From: Corallochytrium limacisporum
Taxonomy: Eukaryota > Opisthokonta
Direction: 5' to 3'
Length of the DNA stretch: 64,000 nucleotides
NCBI GenBank assembly: GCA_002811645.1
Contig: PDIP01000046.1
Span: 1 to 64,000 of the forward strand
Below are positions 9,652 to 18,750 of this stretch, piece after piece. The first letter of the stretch is position 1, and every line of letters starts with the position of its first letter. The notes beneath the pieces were generated by a model. It was not told where the DNA came from, searched no databases, and was given only the letters and a program-made list of their open reading frames with translations. The position numbers and the translations under genes are program-made.

Positions 9652-11241
9652 ATGCGTGTAAGACATTTTCGTCTGTTCACACGCAGAGGCCGCGTCCTCT
9701 TTAGAAATGCAGTCGTAATCACTACCGTGGGCACAGCTGGTCTGGCTGCCTACAGTGAAACATTTAGAGAAGAACTGGGCGGAGTAGCCCAAGGATCCAT
9801 CCGGTCAGTGCACACTGCCGGTGTCATTAGCTATCTTGCGGCGCGGTATAAACTAAAGCTCCATGGGCTTTCGCGGGAGTCCGACGAGTACTTGTCCACA
9901 CTGAAGGAGTGTCACTTGTACTCGGCAAGGAAACTTGTGGATCTGGCCTCTTATCACAAGGGCATCTATGTGAAAGCGGGTCAACATGCAGCGTCCATGA
10001 ATACGGCCCTCCCCAAAGAGTTCACCCAGGTGCTTAGCGTATTGCAGGACCAGACTGACCCCATTCCATTCAAACAGGTACAGAAGGCATTTCGGAGGGA
10101 ATTCAAGGCGCCTCTGGAGGATTTCTTCATTGAGTTTGCAGAGAAACCTCTGGCTGCTGCCAGTCTTGCCCAGGTACACAAGGCCACCACACGAGATGGT
10201 CGTGAGGTTGCCGTAAAAGTGCAATATCCTTTCCTCGATCGGCTTTTTGGGAGCGACATGCGTACTATGCGCCTTGCAGCAACATTTGTTGAAATGGCGT
10301 TTCCGGGAATAGACCTACAGTGGCTGGTCGACGAATTGGAGGAAAATCTCGAGCAAGAGCTTGATTTCCGGCACGAAGGTGGCAATGCAGAGCGTGTTGC
10401 TCGTCTGTTTGCCAACAATATTGAAGTGGCAGTTCCTCGGATATACTGGGACCTGACTGGCAAGCGGATCCTAACGATGGAGTTTATTCATGCAGTAAAA
10501 ATCACAGATATTGAGGGAATTCTCGGTCTACAGACACGGACCCAGAACATTGCCCGAATCCTGGCCGAGGTCTTCGCGGAGATGATCTACTGTCATGGGT
10601 TCATGCATTCGGACCCCCATCCGGGCAATCTTCTGGTTCGCCGCCATCCAGAATTCGGAAATCCGCAGTTGGTGCTGCTTGATCATGGTCTCTACCGTGA
10701 ACTGGAGGAGAGCTTTCGGTATCATTACTGCCGGCTTTGGAAAGCGCTGATGACCATGGATGAAGACCTGCTCAAGGAATCTGCCACGCACCTGGGTGCG
10801 GGAGAGTACTATGACCTCTTCCCTTTGCTCCTGACATACAGACGCTGGGGTACCAAGGCGACGTTCGGGCAGAGCACTACGCAAGGCGACAAGCAAAAGA
10901 TCCGGTCGCGGTTCAAAAACATTCAGTTTAGCGATGTGCTGGAATTCCTAGAGACCTTGCCCAGGGATATGTTACTGGTGTTTAGGACCACTAATTTAAT
11001 TCGCAGTATCAACAAGGACTTGGGAATGCCCACCATCGATCGGTTCATCGTGTTCGCGAAGATGAGCGTCAAGGGCACCTACGGATACCGAAGGCGTGAC
11101 GAACCAATCCGTACCCGGAGAGAACGGCTGCGCCTGCTTTGGGAAATGATCAAGATTGATTTCCGCTTCATGGTAACAAAGATCTTGTTATACATCTATG
11201 TCTGGACCAATCCGAAGGCAACGATTCAAATGGCCGGGTAG
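9652..11241 (+). CDS. ABC1/UbiB-family atypical kinase, ADCK1-like
   Basis: Atypical protein-kinase-like ATPase of 529 aa. Family hallmarks are all visible: the KxGQ motif (KAGQ at 108-111), the Ala-rich nucleotide loop AAASLAQVH at 168-176, the lysine K189 in VAVKVQ, the QELDFRHEGGNAER motif near 235-248, DPHPGN at 321-326 and DHG at 344-346 in place of DFG. The basic N-terminus followed by a hydrophobic stretch (about 18-34) looks like a mitochondrial inner-membrane targeting and anchor segment. Members of the ADCK1/Cqd2 branch influence coenzyme Q distribution and mitochondrial lipid homeostasis; the subfamily assignment is my inference from overall resemblance. Convergent with RPB11, 145 bp apart. 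Confidence 0.92.
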   Translation: MRVRHFRLFTRRGRVLFRNAVVITTVGTAGLAAYSETFREELGGVAQGSIRSVHTAGVISYLAARYKLKLHGLSRESDEYLSTLKECHLYSARKLVDLASYHKGIYVKAGQHAASMNTALPKEFTQVLSVLQDQTDPIPFKQVQKAFRREFKAPLEDFFIEFAEKPLAAASLAQVHKATTRDGREVAVKVQYPFLDRLFGSDMRTMRLAATFVEMAFPGIDLQWLVDELEENLEQELDFRHEGGNAERVARLFANNIEVAVPRIYWDLTGKRILTMEFIHAVKITDIEGILGLQTRTQNIARILAEVFAEMIYCHGFMHSDPHPGNLLVRRHPEFGNPQLVLLDHGLYRELEESFRYHYCRLWKALMTMDEDLLKESATHLGAGEYYDLFPLLLTYRRWGTKATFGQSTTQGDKQKIRSRFKNIQFSDVLEFLETLPRDMLLVFRTTNLIRSINKDLGMPTIDRFIVFAKMSVKGTYGYRRRDEPIRTRRERLRLLWEMIKIDFRFMVTKILLYIYVWTNPKATIQMAG

Positions 11242-11386
11242 AAACGCCCAAAAACAAAGTCACGTGTTAAGTCTTGGAAATTAGGTACTCGATATATATT
11301 CTTTAAGATGGTTATTTTTTGTTTTCCGGCCACAAACGACTAACTTGTTGTACAATGGTCGTTACGCATTACATTTTTAAAAGCAT

Positions 11387-11755
11387 TTAGTAGTCAGTCA
11401 TCCCTCCTCCCTGGGCACGAACGCGTTCTACTTCCTCCTGGAACAAACGATTAATGTTGCTCAGATCTTTCCGAAGCGAGTTGACCGACTGTTGAACAAC
11501 AGTTTCGGGCTCCTGTTCACCAGTGGTCTGTACCCGCAACACAAAACGGTGTTCCAAGGGATGAGGCATACGATAGCCGGCAAACTTGACGCTAGGTTGT
11601 TCCATAAGCTTGCCCTTCAGAATATTTCCCAGAGTGTGATCTTCTTTCTGTACATTGAAGACCATGGCGTGCGGCACTTTCTGGTCGCGCTCAATTTCTA
11701 CCTTCTTCTCGTCATCCGCAAGGATGAGATCTTCATGGCCTTCAGGGGCGTTCAT
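11387..11755 (-). CDS. POLR2J: DNA-directed RNA polymerase II subunit RPB11
   Basis: Small alpha-like subunit that pairs with RPB3 in the polymerase II core assembly platform. The 122-aa length matches human (117) and yeast (120). The alpha-motif is clear: KEDHTLGNILKGKL, then VKFAGYRMPHPLEHRFVLRVQT and a C-terminal helix (SLRKDLSNINRLFQEEVERV) that packs against RPB3. It is RPB11 rather than the RPC19 paralogue because the N-terminal LILADDEKKVEIERDQKVPHA segment is RPB11-like. Single exon. Confidence 0.95.
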   Translation of the reverse strand: MNAPEGHEDLILADDEKKVEIERDQKVPHAMVFNVQKEDHTLGNILKGKLMEQPSVKFAGYRMPHPLEHRFVLRVQTTGEQEPETVVQQSVNSLRKDLSNINRLFQEEVERVRAQGGGMTDY

Positions 11756-12611
11756 TTTAAAAAATATATGAAATGCACTGGTTGACGCCTTGAGTTTTCA
11801 GCAAATCTGCTGCCCTATTCCGAGATTGACAAGTGGCACGGTCTTCTCGCTCCTAAATACTCTGAGCGGTACGAATATTGACTCATCAGGTCGAACGTAA
11901 TAGATCTGCTCTATGATTAAATTAAGCACGAAATTCTGCTTCTGTTTGTACCTTTATATCGATGATTTGTTTTTAGGTACTGACACAAACATCGTGTCCA
12001 GAAAGCATGTCGCGACAGTCATTCTCTGGTTTCTTTACTTTGTTGGCCTCCCGCTGCTGTTTCTTCCCTACAAACCGATGACCGACCGCACGTGTACATT
12101 AATGAATGTGTTGAACCGAAAACTTGAATCCATACTGAAATAACGGGGCCAGCGGGGGGGTTGCCATTTTCATAGTTTCCAACAGGGGCTAGAGCCGCTC
12201 CGCTTCGGGCCCCTATCGGCGTTTAAACCTTCTCCTCCCCATCGGGTGTTGGGCCGATCAGGGGCCTAAGTTTCGTGTATGGGCGCCAAACCTAACCCGT
12301 GAGAAATTAACCCGGGCCTGGTGGACTTTGACGGGCTCCCACTGAAGATTCAACCCGAGGTGGTGAAGGAGGCGGAGCAAAGGGATTCCGCTGGAATAGC
12401 AACGACATCACACAGATAGTACCAGACGAATAAAACTTTTACGACAAGACAATCGTCACCCAGGGCGCTCTTTGAGCATGGCCACCCGCAGCGGTGCATT
12501 TCTCCGACGTGGATGTGTATGAGGGTGTGTATATAAAGACGAAGTATGTAGACATGACATGTCCAACGCGTTGGCACTGCCTCCGCCGGACCGTCTTCCT
12601 GTCGATGTCGA
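11756..12611. other. Intergenic region between RPB11 and the RNA-binding protein gene
   Basis: 856 bp. The first part is AT-rich. 12145-12330 is GC-rich with a run of seven Gs and an imperfect hairpin whose arms are AGGGGC (about 12185) and GCCCCT (about 12210). It probably holds the 5' end of RPB11 and the 3' untranslated region of the RNA-binding protein gene. No supported gene. Confidence 0.5.
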
Positions 12612-15167
12612 TTAGTAGAACGGTCCGCTGTCGCCACCAAATTTGGTACCGCCGGCAGCTGCGGCAGCAAAAGGTGCGCGGTTTGCCTGGGTCGGCGCTG
12701 CAGCCAGAGCGGCCGGATCCGTAGCACCCGTTCCGGGTCCGCTTGCAGTTGCCGCTGCCGCTGCCGCCGCACTATTCACAGCGTCGCTGCTTTTGCGTGC
12801 GTATTCGACCCGAATGCCAGACCGTGGATCGTTTGGCTGCAAGAGGTAGCCCTGCAGTGTATGATAAGCTGATGTGGCCGTATCCACAGTCTCAAAGGCA
12901 GCAAAAGCAAACGTGCTACCGGCCCGATTCATGATCTGCAGCCGGCGGAACCCGGGACATTTGTTCAGAACGTTTCGCAGTTCCTCGTCTCGCTGTTTCT
13001 GGCCCGGATTGCTGGCGGAGCCAATGTTCCCGATGAACAGTGTGTTGCACGCAGGAACCCCAGATGCTCCTCCTTGCTGCTGAGGAGCCGTTCCGGCGTA
13101 GGACTGCACCATTGCCGACGACGGCGGTGCCGCGGAGTACGACGCGCGATTGCTGCGTGGTCCAGAACCGCCGCTTCCGTTGCTGCCCCGCGGCTGCTGC
13201 CATGCATTTTGCGGGGGTGGTCGCGACGCCAGGGCAGCCGAATACCGACCGTTGTCATTGCCAGCGTTGCCGCCACTATTGGCGCCAAAGAAACTGCCGG
13301 GCGAATGGTCGTGTTCGTCAGTCCTTTCCAATCCCATCATGTGCTGGGTCGGATCTGTAGATGACACAGCTGCAGCTGCGGTGGCGGCTGCCCCACTAAC
13401 ACCGTTGTTGTCCTTATTGGCAGAGCTACCGGCCGTGGTCCCCGCTGCAGCTGTTGCCCACGTTGACGGCTTGTTGTCTGTCGCATCCGTCACTGTGGTT
13501 GCTGCTGGATCCACTGTGTGCTCACCGTTGCCGTCTCCAAGATCGCCGTCGCTGGTGTGTCGACTACGGGCGGGAGCGCTGCTCCCAGCACCCAGCCCCT
13601 GCAGGGACTGCAGCACTGTGGGTGCTGTGTTGCCGTCGCTGGATTCGGACATGGGCCGACCAATGGCGGACAAGCGTCCTTGGCGATCGTTACCACCGCT
13701 GTCGGGGCCTGTGCCGTCACCTGTAGCGTCTGATGCGCTAGCATCGACGACATCGTCCGCGATTACCTCATCGGCTACTGGCTGCTGCTGCTGCTGTTGC
13801 TGCTGCGACTGCTGCGATTGTGTCTGTGGCTGCTGTTGTTGTTGCTGCGTCGCTGACAGTTGTTGCTGTTGGTGTTGTGGAGGGTACTGCTGTGATCCGT
13901 TCGCCATGTAATATCCCCCTGGGTGTCCCGCAAAATGGTGCGGGTGCCGCATGGATCCGCCGGATCCACCCATCGGCGGGGGTGGATGGCCGTGCGAAGG
14001 AGGTGGGGGCGGATGCCCGGGATAGTGACCCTGGGCCGCCGGATGGCTACCGTGCGGCGGTGGCGGTGGTGGGACCATCTGCGAAGGGTGCGCAGGGTGG
14101 CCAGGATGGTGGTGCCCGTGGTGCAGTGGCCCTCCCTGTGCTGGATGACCGCTCCCGTCGTTGGCACCGCCAGCTGTGGGTCTAAGTCCACTAGCAGAAT
14201 GCATGTTGTGTACCTGCTGCTGCAGCTGTGCCGGTGGTTGAGGTGACTGCTGTTGCTGTAGTCCTCGTGGTTGTTGGTGTTGGTGGTGTTGCTGCTGCTG
14301 CTGCGGCGGTGGCTGCTGCTGCTGCTGTTGCTGGTGATGGAGCTGTGTGTGCTGCTGATGCGCCGCGGCAGCGGCAGCGGCAGCGGCAGCAGCGGGATGA
14401 CCATGCGGCGGGGGAGGCGGCCCATGGCCGGGGTGATGGTGGCCGTGGTGGCCTGGGTGGTGGTGCGCTCCCGGATGATGGCCGTGGGGTGGCGGCAGGC
14501 CCATGGCCGCGGCCACCGCTGCGGCCTGCGCCTGCGGTGGGGGCGGTGGCATGCCGCCGCCGCCGCCCAACACTGTCCCACCGGCGGGAGTGCTTGTTGG
14601 ACCAGCAGCAGTTACACCTACCCCGCTGGCCGTGGGCGTCAAACCGTAGCGCCGGGTCTTGGTGTTGCTCTTTGCAAAATCAAGGCGCAGGGTCTGGTGC
14701 AGTTCTGGATCAAAGCGGACCCCTTGCAACGATTTCATTGCGTATTCTGCCTTGTTGCGACTACTGAATGCAGCAAATGCAACCGGTGTCTTGTTTGTCG
14801 TGCGCAGCGTGGCACCCTCGAAACCGTGGAAGGTGCGAAAGAGCAAGTACAACTCACGCTCTCTGACGTTAATGGGTAGGCCACTGACAAAGAGGGTCCG
14901 CACTTCTTCATTTTCGGGGGCCCCAGAAGTGCTCTGTGGAGACGAGCCCAAGCCTACACTGCTGCCGGCGCCGCTGCCGTCCACGGCCGTTCCCGAACCA
15001 TCTAAGTCGTCGGTGGCTTTGGGCTGTTCTGCAGTGTCGCTCGCATTGGAAGGCAAGGGCTCTGTCGGATTTGTTAGTTCTGTGTCGGCAATGCCCTCTG
15101 TGGCTGCCTTCAGTTGTGTTTGTATGGGGTTCTGATCGGGCTGTGTTGTCATGTTGGGCTCGGGCAT
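12612..15167 (-). CDS. Two-RRM RNA-binding protein with prion-like linker, Whi3/RBPMS type
   Basis: 851-aa RNA-binding protein. RRM1 (about 89-168) is RBPMS/Whi3-like: RNP2 is LFVSGL, RNP1 is VAFAAF, and it ends RFDPELHQTLRLDFAKSNTK, a stretch highly typical of RBPMS/couch-potato proteins. RRM2 (about 708-793) contains NTLFIGNI and FAFAAF and resembles the Whi3 C-terminal RRM. The roughly 540-residue linker is low complexity with poly-Q, poly-H, poly-P and poly-A tracts interspersed with Gly and Ser. In fungi, Whi3 uses this layout to form mRNA condensates; that role is inferred here. The CAG/CAA/CAC-rich DNA gives long antisense open frames, which are shadows. Single exon, ATG start at 15167. 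Confidence 0.9.
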   Translation of the reverse strand: MPEPNMTTQPDQNPIQTQLKAATEGIADTELTNPTEPLPSNASDTAEQPKATDDLDGSGTAVDGSGAGSSVGLGSSPQSTSGAPENEEVRTLFVSGLPINVRERELYLLFRTFHGFEGATLRTTNKTPVAFAAFSSRNKAEYAMKSLQGVRFDPELHQTLRLDFAKSNTKTRRYGLTPTASGVGVTAAGPTSTPAGGTVLGGGGGMPPPPPQAQAAAVAAAMGLPPPHGHHPGAHHHPGHHGHHHPGHGPPPPPHGHPAAAAAAAAAAAHQQHTQLHHQQQQQQQPPPQQQQQHHQHQQPRGLQQQQSPQPPAQLQQQVHNMHSASGLRPTAGGANDGSGHPAQGGPLHHGHHHPGHPAHPSQMVPPPPPPHGSHPAAQGHYPGHPPPPPSHGHPPPPMGGSGGSMRHPHHFAGHPGGYYMANGSQQYPPQHQQQQLSATQQQQQQPQTQSQQSQQQQQQQQPVADEVIADDVVDASASDATGDGTGPDSGGNDRQGRLSAIGRPMSESSDGNTAPTVLQSLQGLGAGSSAPARSRHTSDGDLGDGNGEHTVDPAATTVTDATDNKPSTWATAAAGTTAGSSANKDNNGVSGAAATAAAAVSSTDPTQHMMGLERTDEHDHSPGSFFGANSGGNAGNDNGRYSAALASRPPPQNAWQQPRGSNGSGGSGPRSNRASYSAAPPSSAMVQSYAGTAPQQQGGASGVPACNTLFIGNIGSASNPGQKQRDEELRNVLNKCPGFRRLQIMNRAGSTFAFAAFETVDTATSAYHTLQGYLLQPNDPRSGIRVEYARKSSDAVNSAAAAAAATASGPGTGATDPAALAAAPTQANRAPFAAAAAGGTKFGGDSGPFY
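13783..14400. repeat. Coding trinucleotide-rich tracts (Gln/His/Ala)
   Basis: Clusters of CTG/TTG (Gln on the minus strand) at about 13783-13870 and 14240-14345, and GCC/GGC alanine tracts at about 14358-14400. All are in frame within the RNA-binding protein. CAG and CAA are mixed, so the tracts are not perfect arrays. Confidence 0.75.
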
Positions 15168-15906
15168 GCTTCAGCGCGCCGCGGACGTGCTGAGGGACGT
15201 GGTTCCTGCTTTAAGTGTGCGTTTTTCTGCGGCTACTTGCGGTGGCGGGGTTGATTGCTCAGGTGTACCAAGTACAGAGAGTTCTCTTGCTCTCTCGTTG
15301 TTCCTTTGGGCACGCCTGTGGGGTATGTTGCCGCTGTCTGTGTGATGCTGGAAGAACCTAATGTCGATATGGAACTATGCTATGATATGCTAAAACGGGT
15401 TTCCCGGACCCACGTTACATTCTGGGATCTACAGTGTAGTACGAACAGTACTGTGTAACCGGTCGGTCTCTATCTTTTCATTCGCGGTGGTTGGCCCGTG
15501 GCCTTTGATCTATCCTGGTGCGTATTCGAGGAGACTAGACATTTTGCCCCTTCAGGAGGTCTCGGTGACTTTCACGGCTGAAATAACCCCACAGTCTCAT
15601 TCATTATCAGGCGCAGATCCGGGAAGGTGACAACACGTCAGGGGCGAGAAAGTGATTTGACAACAAACAAATGACATCCCCGTACTTGTCATCACAGGCC
15701 ATCCATCCTCCCAAGACACGCTCCTGCACATCTCCCACCCCAGTGTTTCGTGCAAACCTCTACTCTCCACCGGCCCAGCGGAAACGAAACCGTTCCAACC
15801 CATAACCCCCCCTCCCCCAAGCCCCACCGGGCATTGTTGCGCAATCGTAAAATCTCAATGTTTTCCCTTCCGTCCTTGACCCAATCTCTCTCGGTCTCTG
15901 TGGCTC

Positions 15907-15924
15907 TGTGTGTGTGTGTGTGTG

Positions 15925-15984
<60 letters not shown>
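15907..15984. repeat. (TG)n(CT)n compound microsatellite
   Basis: About nine TG units run directly into about 30 CT units. Homopurine/homopyrimidine tract of some 60 bp, capable of triplex formation in principle. Confidence 0.95.
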
Positions 15985-15986
<2 letters not shown>

Positions 15987-16597
15987 CTTGTTTCTTTCCC
16001 TTGCTCACCAACCCAACACCTACCAACTGGCTTAAGCAAAGGAAGGAGACACACAGGGTAAGTGAGACGAGAGAGTGTGTACTGAGGATGAGGGGGGCAG
16101 GGAGGGAGGGAGGGAAGGGGGCTAGGGTTGCGGAGAACGACACACACAAAAAAATATGAAAAAGAAATGAAACTGAACCAAAGAGCAAGAGAGAGAGAGA
16201 GGGATGGGGTCCCGCATCAATCAAGCGATCATAGGCAGCGAAAAGGAAAAATACAAACTAGAAATTAACTGTTGTCCCTTCCCCCATCCTTGAGAGGTGA
16301 AACTAAAATAAAAGAAGTTAAAGGACGAGAAAGGCAGATGAATAAAAAAGGGAAAATAACAATGAAAATTGCAAAAGGTTCAGTCGAAAACCTCTCACTC
16401 TATCTCTCGGTGCCAGTTTGCTGCTGCACCGATTCCAGCGCAGCCAGAAGGGCGATTAGCACTGGCCACATAAAAAATGGAGAAACATACGCACCACAAG
16501 AATAAAAAGGGAGGGGGAGAAGAGGGTAAAGGGGAGAGAGGAGTTAGAGAGGGTTGGTAGTTGCCGGTGATGATGATATCTTACGTCCGGACCCCAA

Positions 16598-16619
16598 CCC
16601 TCCGGGAGGGGGGGGGGGA
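16598..16619. repeat. C/G palindrome with G run
   Basis: CCCTCC, one G, then GGAGGG extended by further Gs. One member of the recurrent C-run/G-run family. Confidence 0.7.
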
Positions 16620-17298
16620 GAAACCAAGCGAAAACATTTTCTACCCCAACCCCGAAACAAAGAAAGAATTGTCACTCACTCACTCACACCCGCTTGGTGC
16701 TTGGCCTGTCCTCCTTTCCTTTTTGTTGTTGAAGTTTTTTCTACGGCCAACGCAGCGAGTAGCAAACCATTCTGTCCACTGCCACTTTGACACACGAACA
16801 CACGCACGCACGTTACACACGCACGTTCCCCGGAGAGTGGACGGCAGCGGGACCTGGCAATGGAGTGCGAGGGCGATTGGAGGAGGGTTTTGGAAAGAAA
16901 AGATGAAAACAGAACGAAAGAGTAAAACAAAAAAGAGAAAACAACACAACACCAACAGAAACCACGGCAGTAACTATGAGGACGTCAGCGTTAGGAACCG
17001 AGAATTACAAAATTGGGGGAAAGGCAGGCGGGGTTACGAAATGAAGAGAGAAAAAGAGAGAGCGGGGTAAGAGGGGGTTAACCCACCACTTCACTCGCAC
17101 AGACCAACCGCAGCAGACCTTTCTTTTGTTGGGGGAGAAGGGAGGCGCGGGGAAAGGGCCGGCCGAGGTTATCAAGGGAGGTAGTCGCAGTTTACCCCGC
17201 GTTGTTGGGTCTCATTTCCCTTGGCTGCGTAAGTTCGGTGGAGCCTTGATTCTATGAATAAAAAGAAAATATGGGACCCCGTTGTTGTCTCCTCCCCT

Positions 17299-17321
17299 CC
17301 CCCCCCCCCCGGGGGGGGGGG
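17299..17321. repeat. C12G11 perfect palindrome
   Basis: Twelve Cs followed directly by eleven Gs in the divergent spacer upstream of the CAMTA-like gene. It can form a hairpin, or G-quadruplex/i-motif structures. Confidence 0.9.
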
Positions 17322-17846
17322 TTAGTCAATGTTTTCTCTTTTTTTCCTGGCTAGTTTGATACTCTGTCCACCACGGGCCCTCCCTCCCTCCCTCCATGTC
17401 TGCCCTTTCCCCCGGGAAGGGACCCTCCGCCAGGAGAGGATACGCTTGAATTGCCTCTGCCACCGTCTTCGAGAGCAAGGGGTCGTTCCTTTCCAAACGG
17501 CGGGCAGTGAGTACTGTCTGTGTCCTTGCTTTCCTTTGCTCTGTGTTTGGCTGTTTTTAATGCCTCCCCCCCCCCCCCTTTTTATCTTTTCTTAGGGTGA
17601 CCCAAGGCCTTGTATTCAGTACTTTCAATACCCAGCGGCTGCGGTGGCTTTATTTTTTCATTTTTCCTTCCGCCTAGCCTGTCTCAATCTTTCCTTAGTT
17701 GAGTTATTTAATCTAAATTCTCTTTTGCTTTCCCTTGTTTTCCTGTGTACAGTTTTCTCCTTTCATTTCTTTGTATCTCCTTCTTAGGGAATTGGTGTGT
17801 CTGTGTCCCACTCCTGAGAATGTGGAACCGGCGTGTGCCGCCCCCT

Positions 17847-17875
17847 GGGGGGGGGGGGGGGGGGGGGGGGGGGGG
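17847..17875. repeat. 29-base poly-G run
   Basis: Uninterrupted G run preceded by CCCCCT. Its exact length in the assembly is probably unreliable. Confidence 0.9.
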
Positions 17876-18750
17876 AAGGTGTGGGGTGTGGGAGACTGCC
17901 CGACCATTGGAGATATATAGGGTAAGCACATTTGCAATAATTCTTGGGGAGGGCGCGGGGCAGTAGTGGAGGGAAGGTATGGGGGCGGGGGGTGGAGGGG
18001 GAGGACGAAGTGCCAGTTGGGTAGAGAGTGAGTGAGAGTGGACGGGTGGTGGTGTTGTTGGGGTTGGGGGAGGTGGGGGTGTTTTGGGGATGACATATCA
18101 ATTTTTGCATACCCTGTTCTCTCCATAATCCACAACGAGAGCGGTGCTTTGGGAAAGGGAACCCCAGCCAGAGGCCTCCACCAGCCCGACCCGGCTGTGC
18201 GCTTGCTTTGCTCAAAAGGGGGGTGGTTGGTTAGGCGTACGGTGGCTTCTCTCCTGGGGAGTGGGTTCAGGCAGCGAAACGGTCCAACACTCGCCCCCCC
18301 CACACCGGCTCCTGAGCGCAGCGGTATAGGCCGTGGTGCCCGTGTTGCTCGTACAATAAAACGGTGACGTTCTATTTCGTCAGTTTTGCTCAGAGGAATT
18401 GAAAAGGTGAGATTAAGATGAAATGAAAAATTTCGGGGCGTGCGTTACGTTTCCATGGCCAAGTGATCTGCTATGACTTTGCACAATTGACAAATCAGAC
18501 TTAAGCTATAAAGTATTGGTGCGGAAATGAAAAGAAAACTGGCCGATACTAGATATGGAAGGTTTTCATCTGGGTACCCCGTACCAGCCTGCCAAGAAAC
18601 CGGAATCCATTGTTACTTAACGCACTCAATGGGTATTGGCCGAAGAATTTCACGAAGAAACTCTCGAAATCCGTCAGTTTTGATCAAAGGAGGAGTAACA
18701 TACGGCCGAGTTTTGACCAAACTGCTTGAACATAAATAAGAACAATCACC

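Larger units (their letters stand above)
15168..18750. other. 3.6-kb strand-skewed, low-complexity divergent spacer
   Basis: Shared 5' side of the RNA-binding protein gene (leftward) and the CAMTA-like gene (rightward). Base composition flips in blocks: pyrimidine-rich at about 15.7-16.0 kb, purine-rich at 16.1-17.1 kb, pyrimidine-rich at 17.3-17.8 kb and G-rich at 17.82-18.3 kb. It carries TG and CT microsatellites, TCAC and CACG short repeats, a C12G11 palindrome and a 29-base G run. Open frames here are products of the skew. Long untranslated leaders or regulatory RNA are possible, but I see no supported gene. Confidence 0.6.

Noticed and set aside
12286-12300. Internal CCTAACCC as an interstitial telomere
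   Set aside because: A single partial unit; no array.
13150-14879. Long plus-strand open frames (up to 253 codons) opposite the RNA-binding protein
   Set aside because: They are antisense shadows of CAG/CAC/GCN-rich codons; the translations are Cys/Val/Ala tract artefacts.
15692-16224. Open frames on both strands with long Arg-Glu or Leu-Ser alternation
   Set aside because: Produced by the CT/GA microsatellite; no start context or domain.
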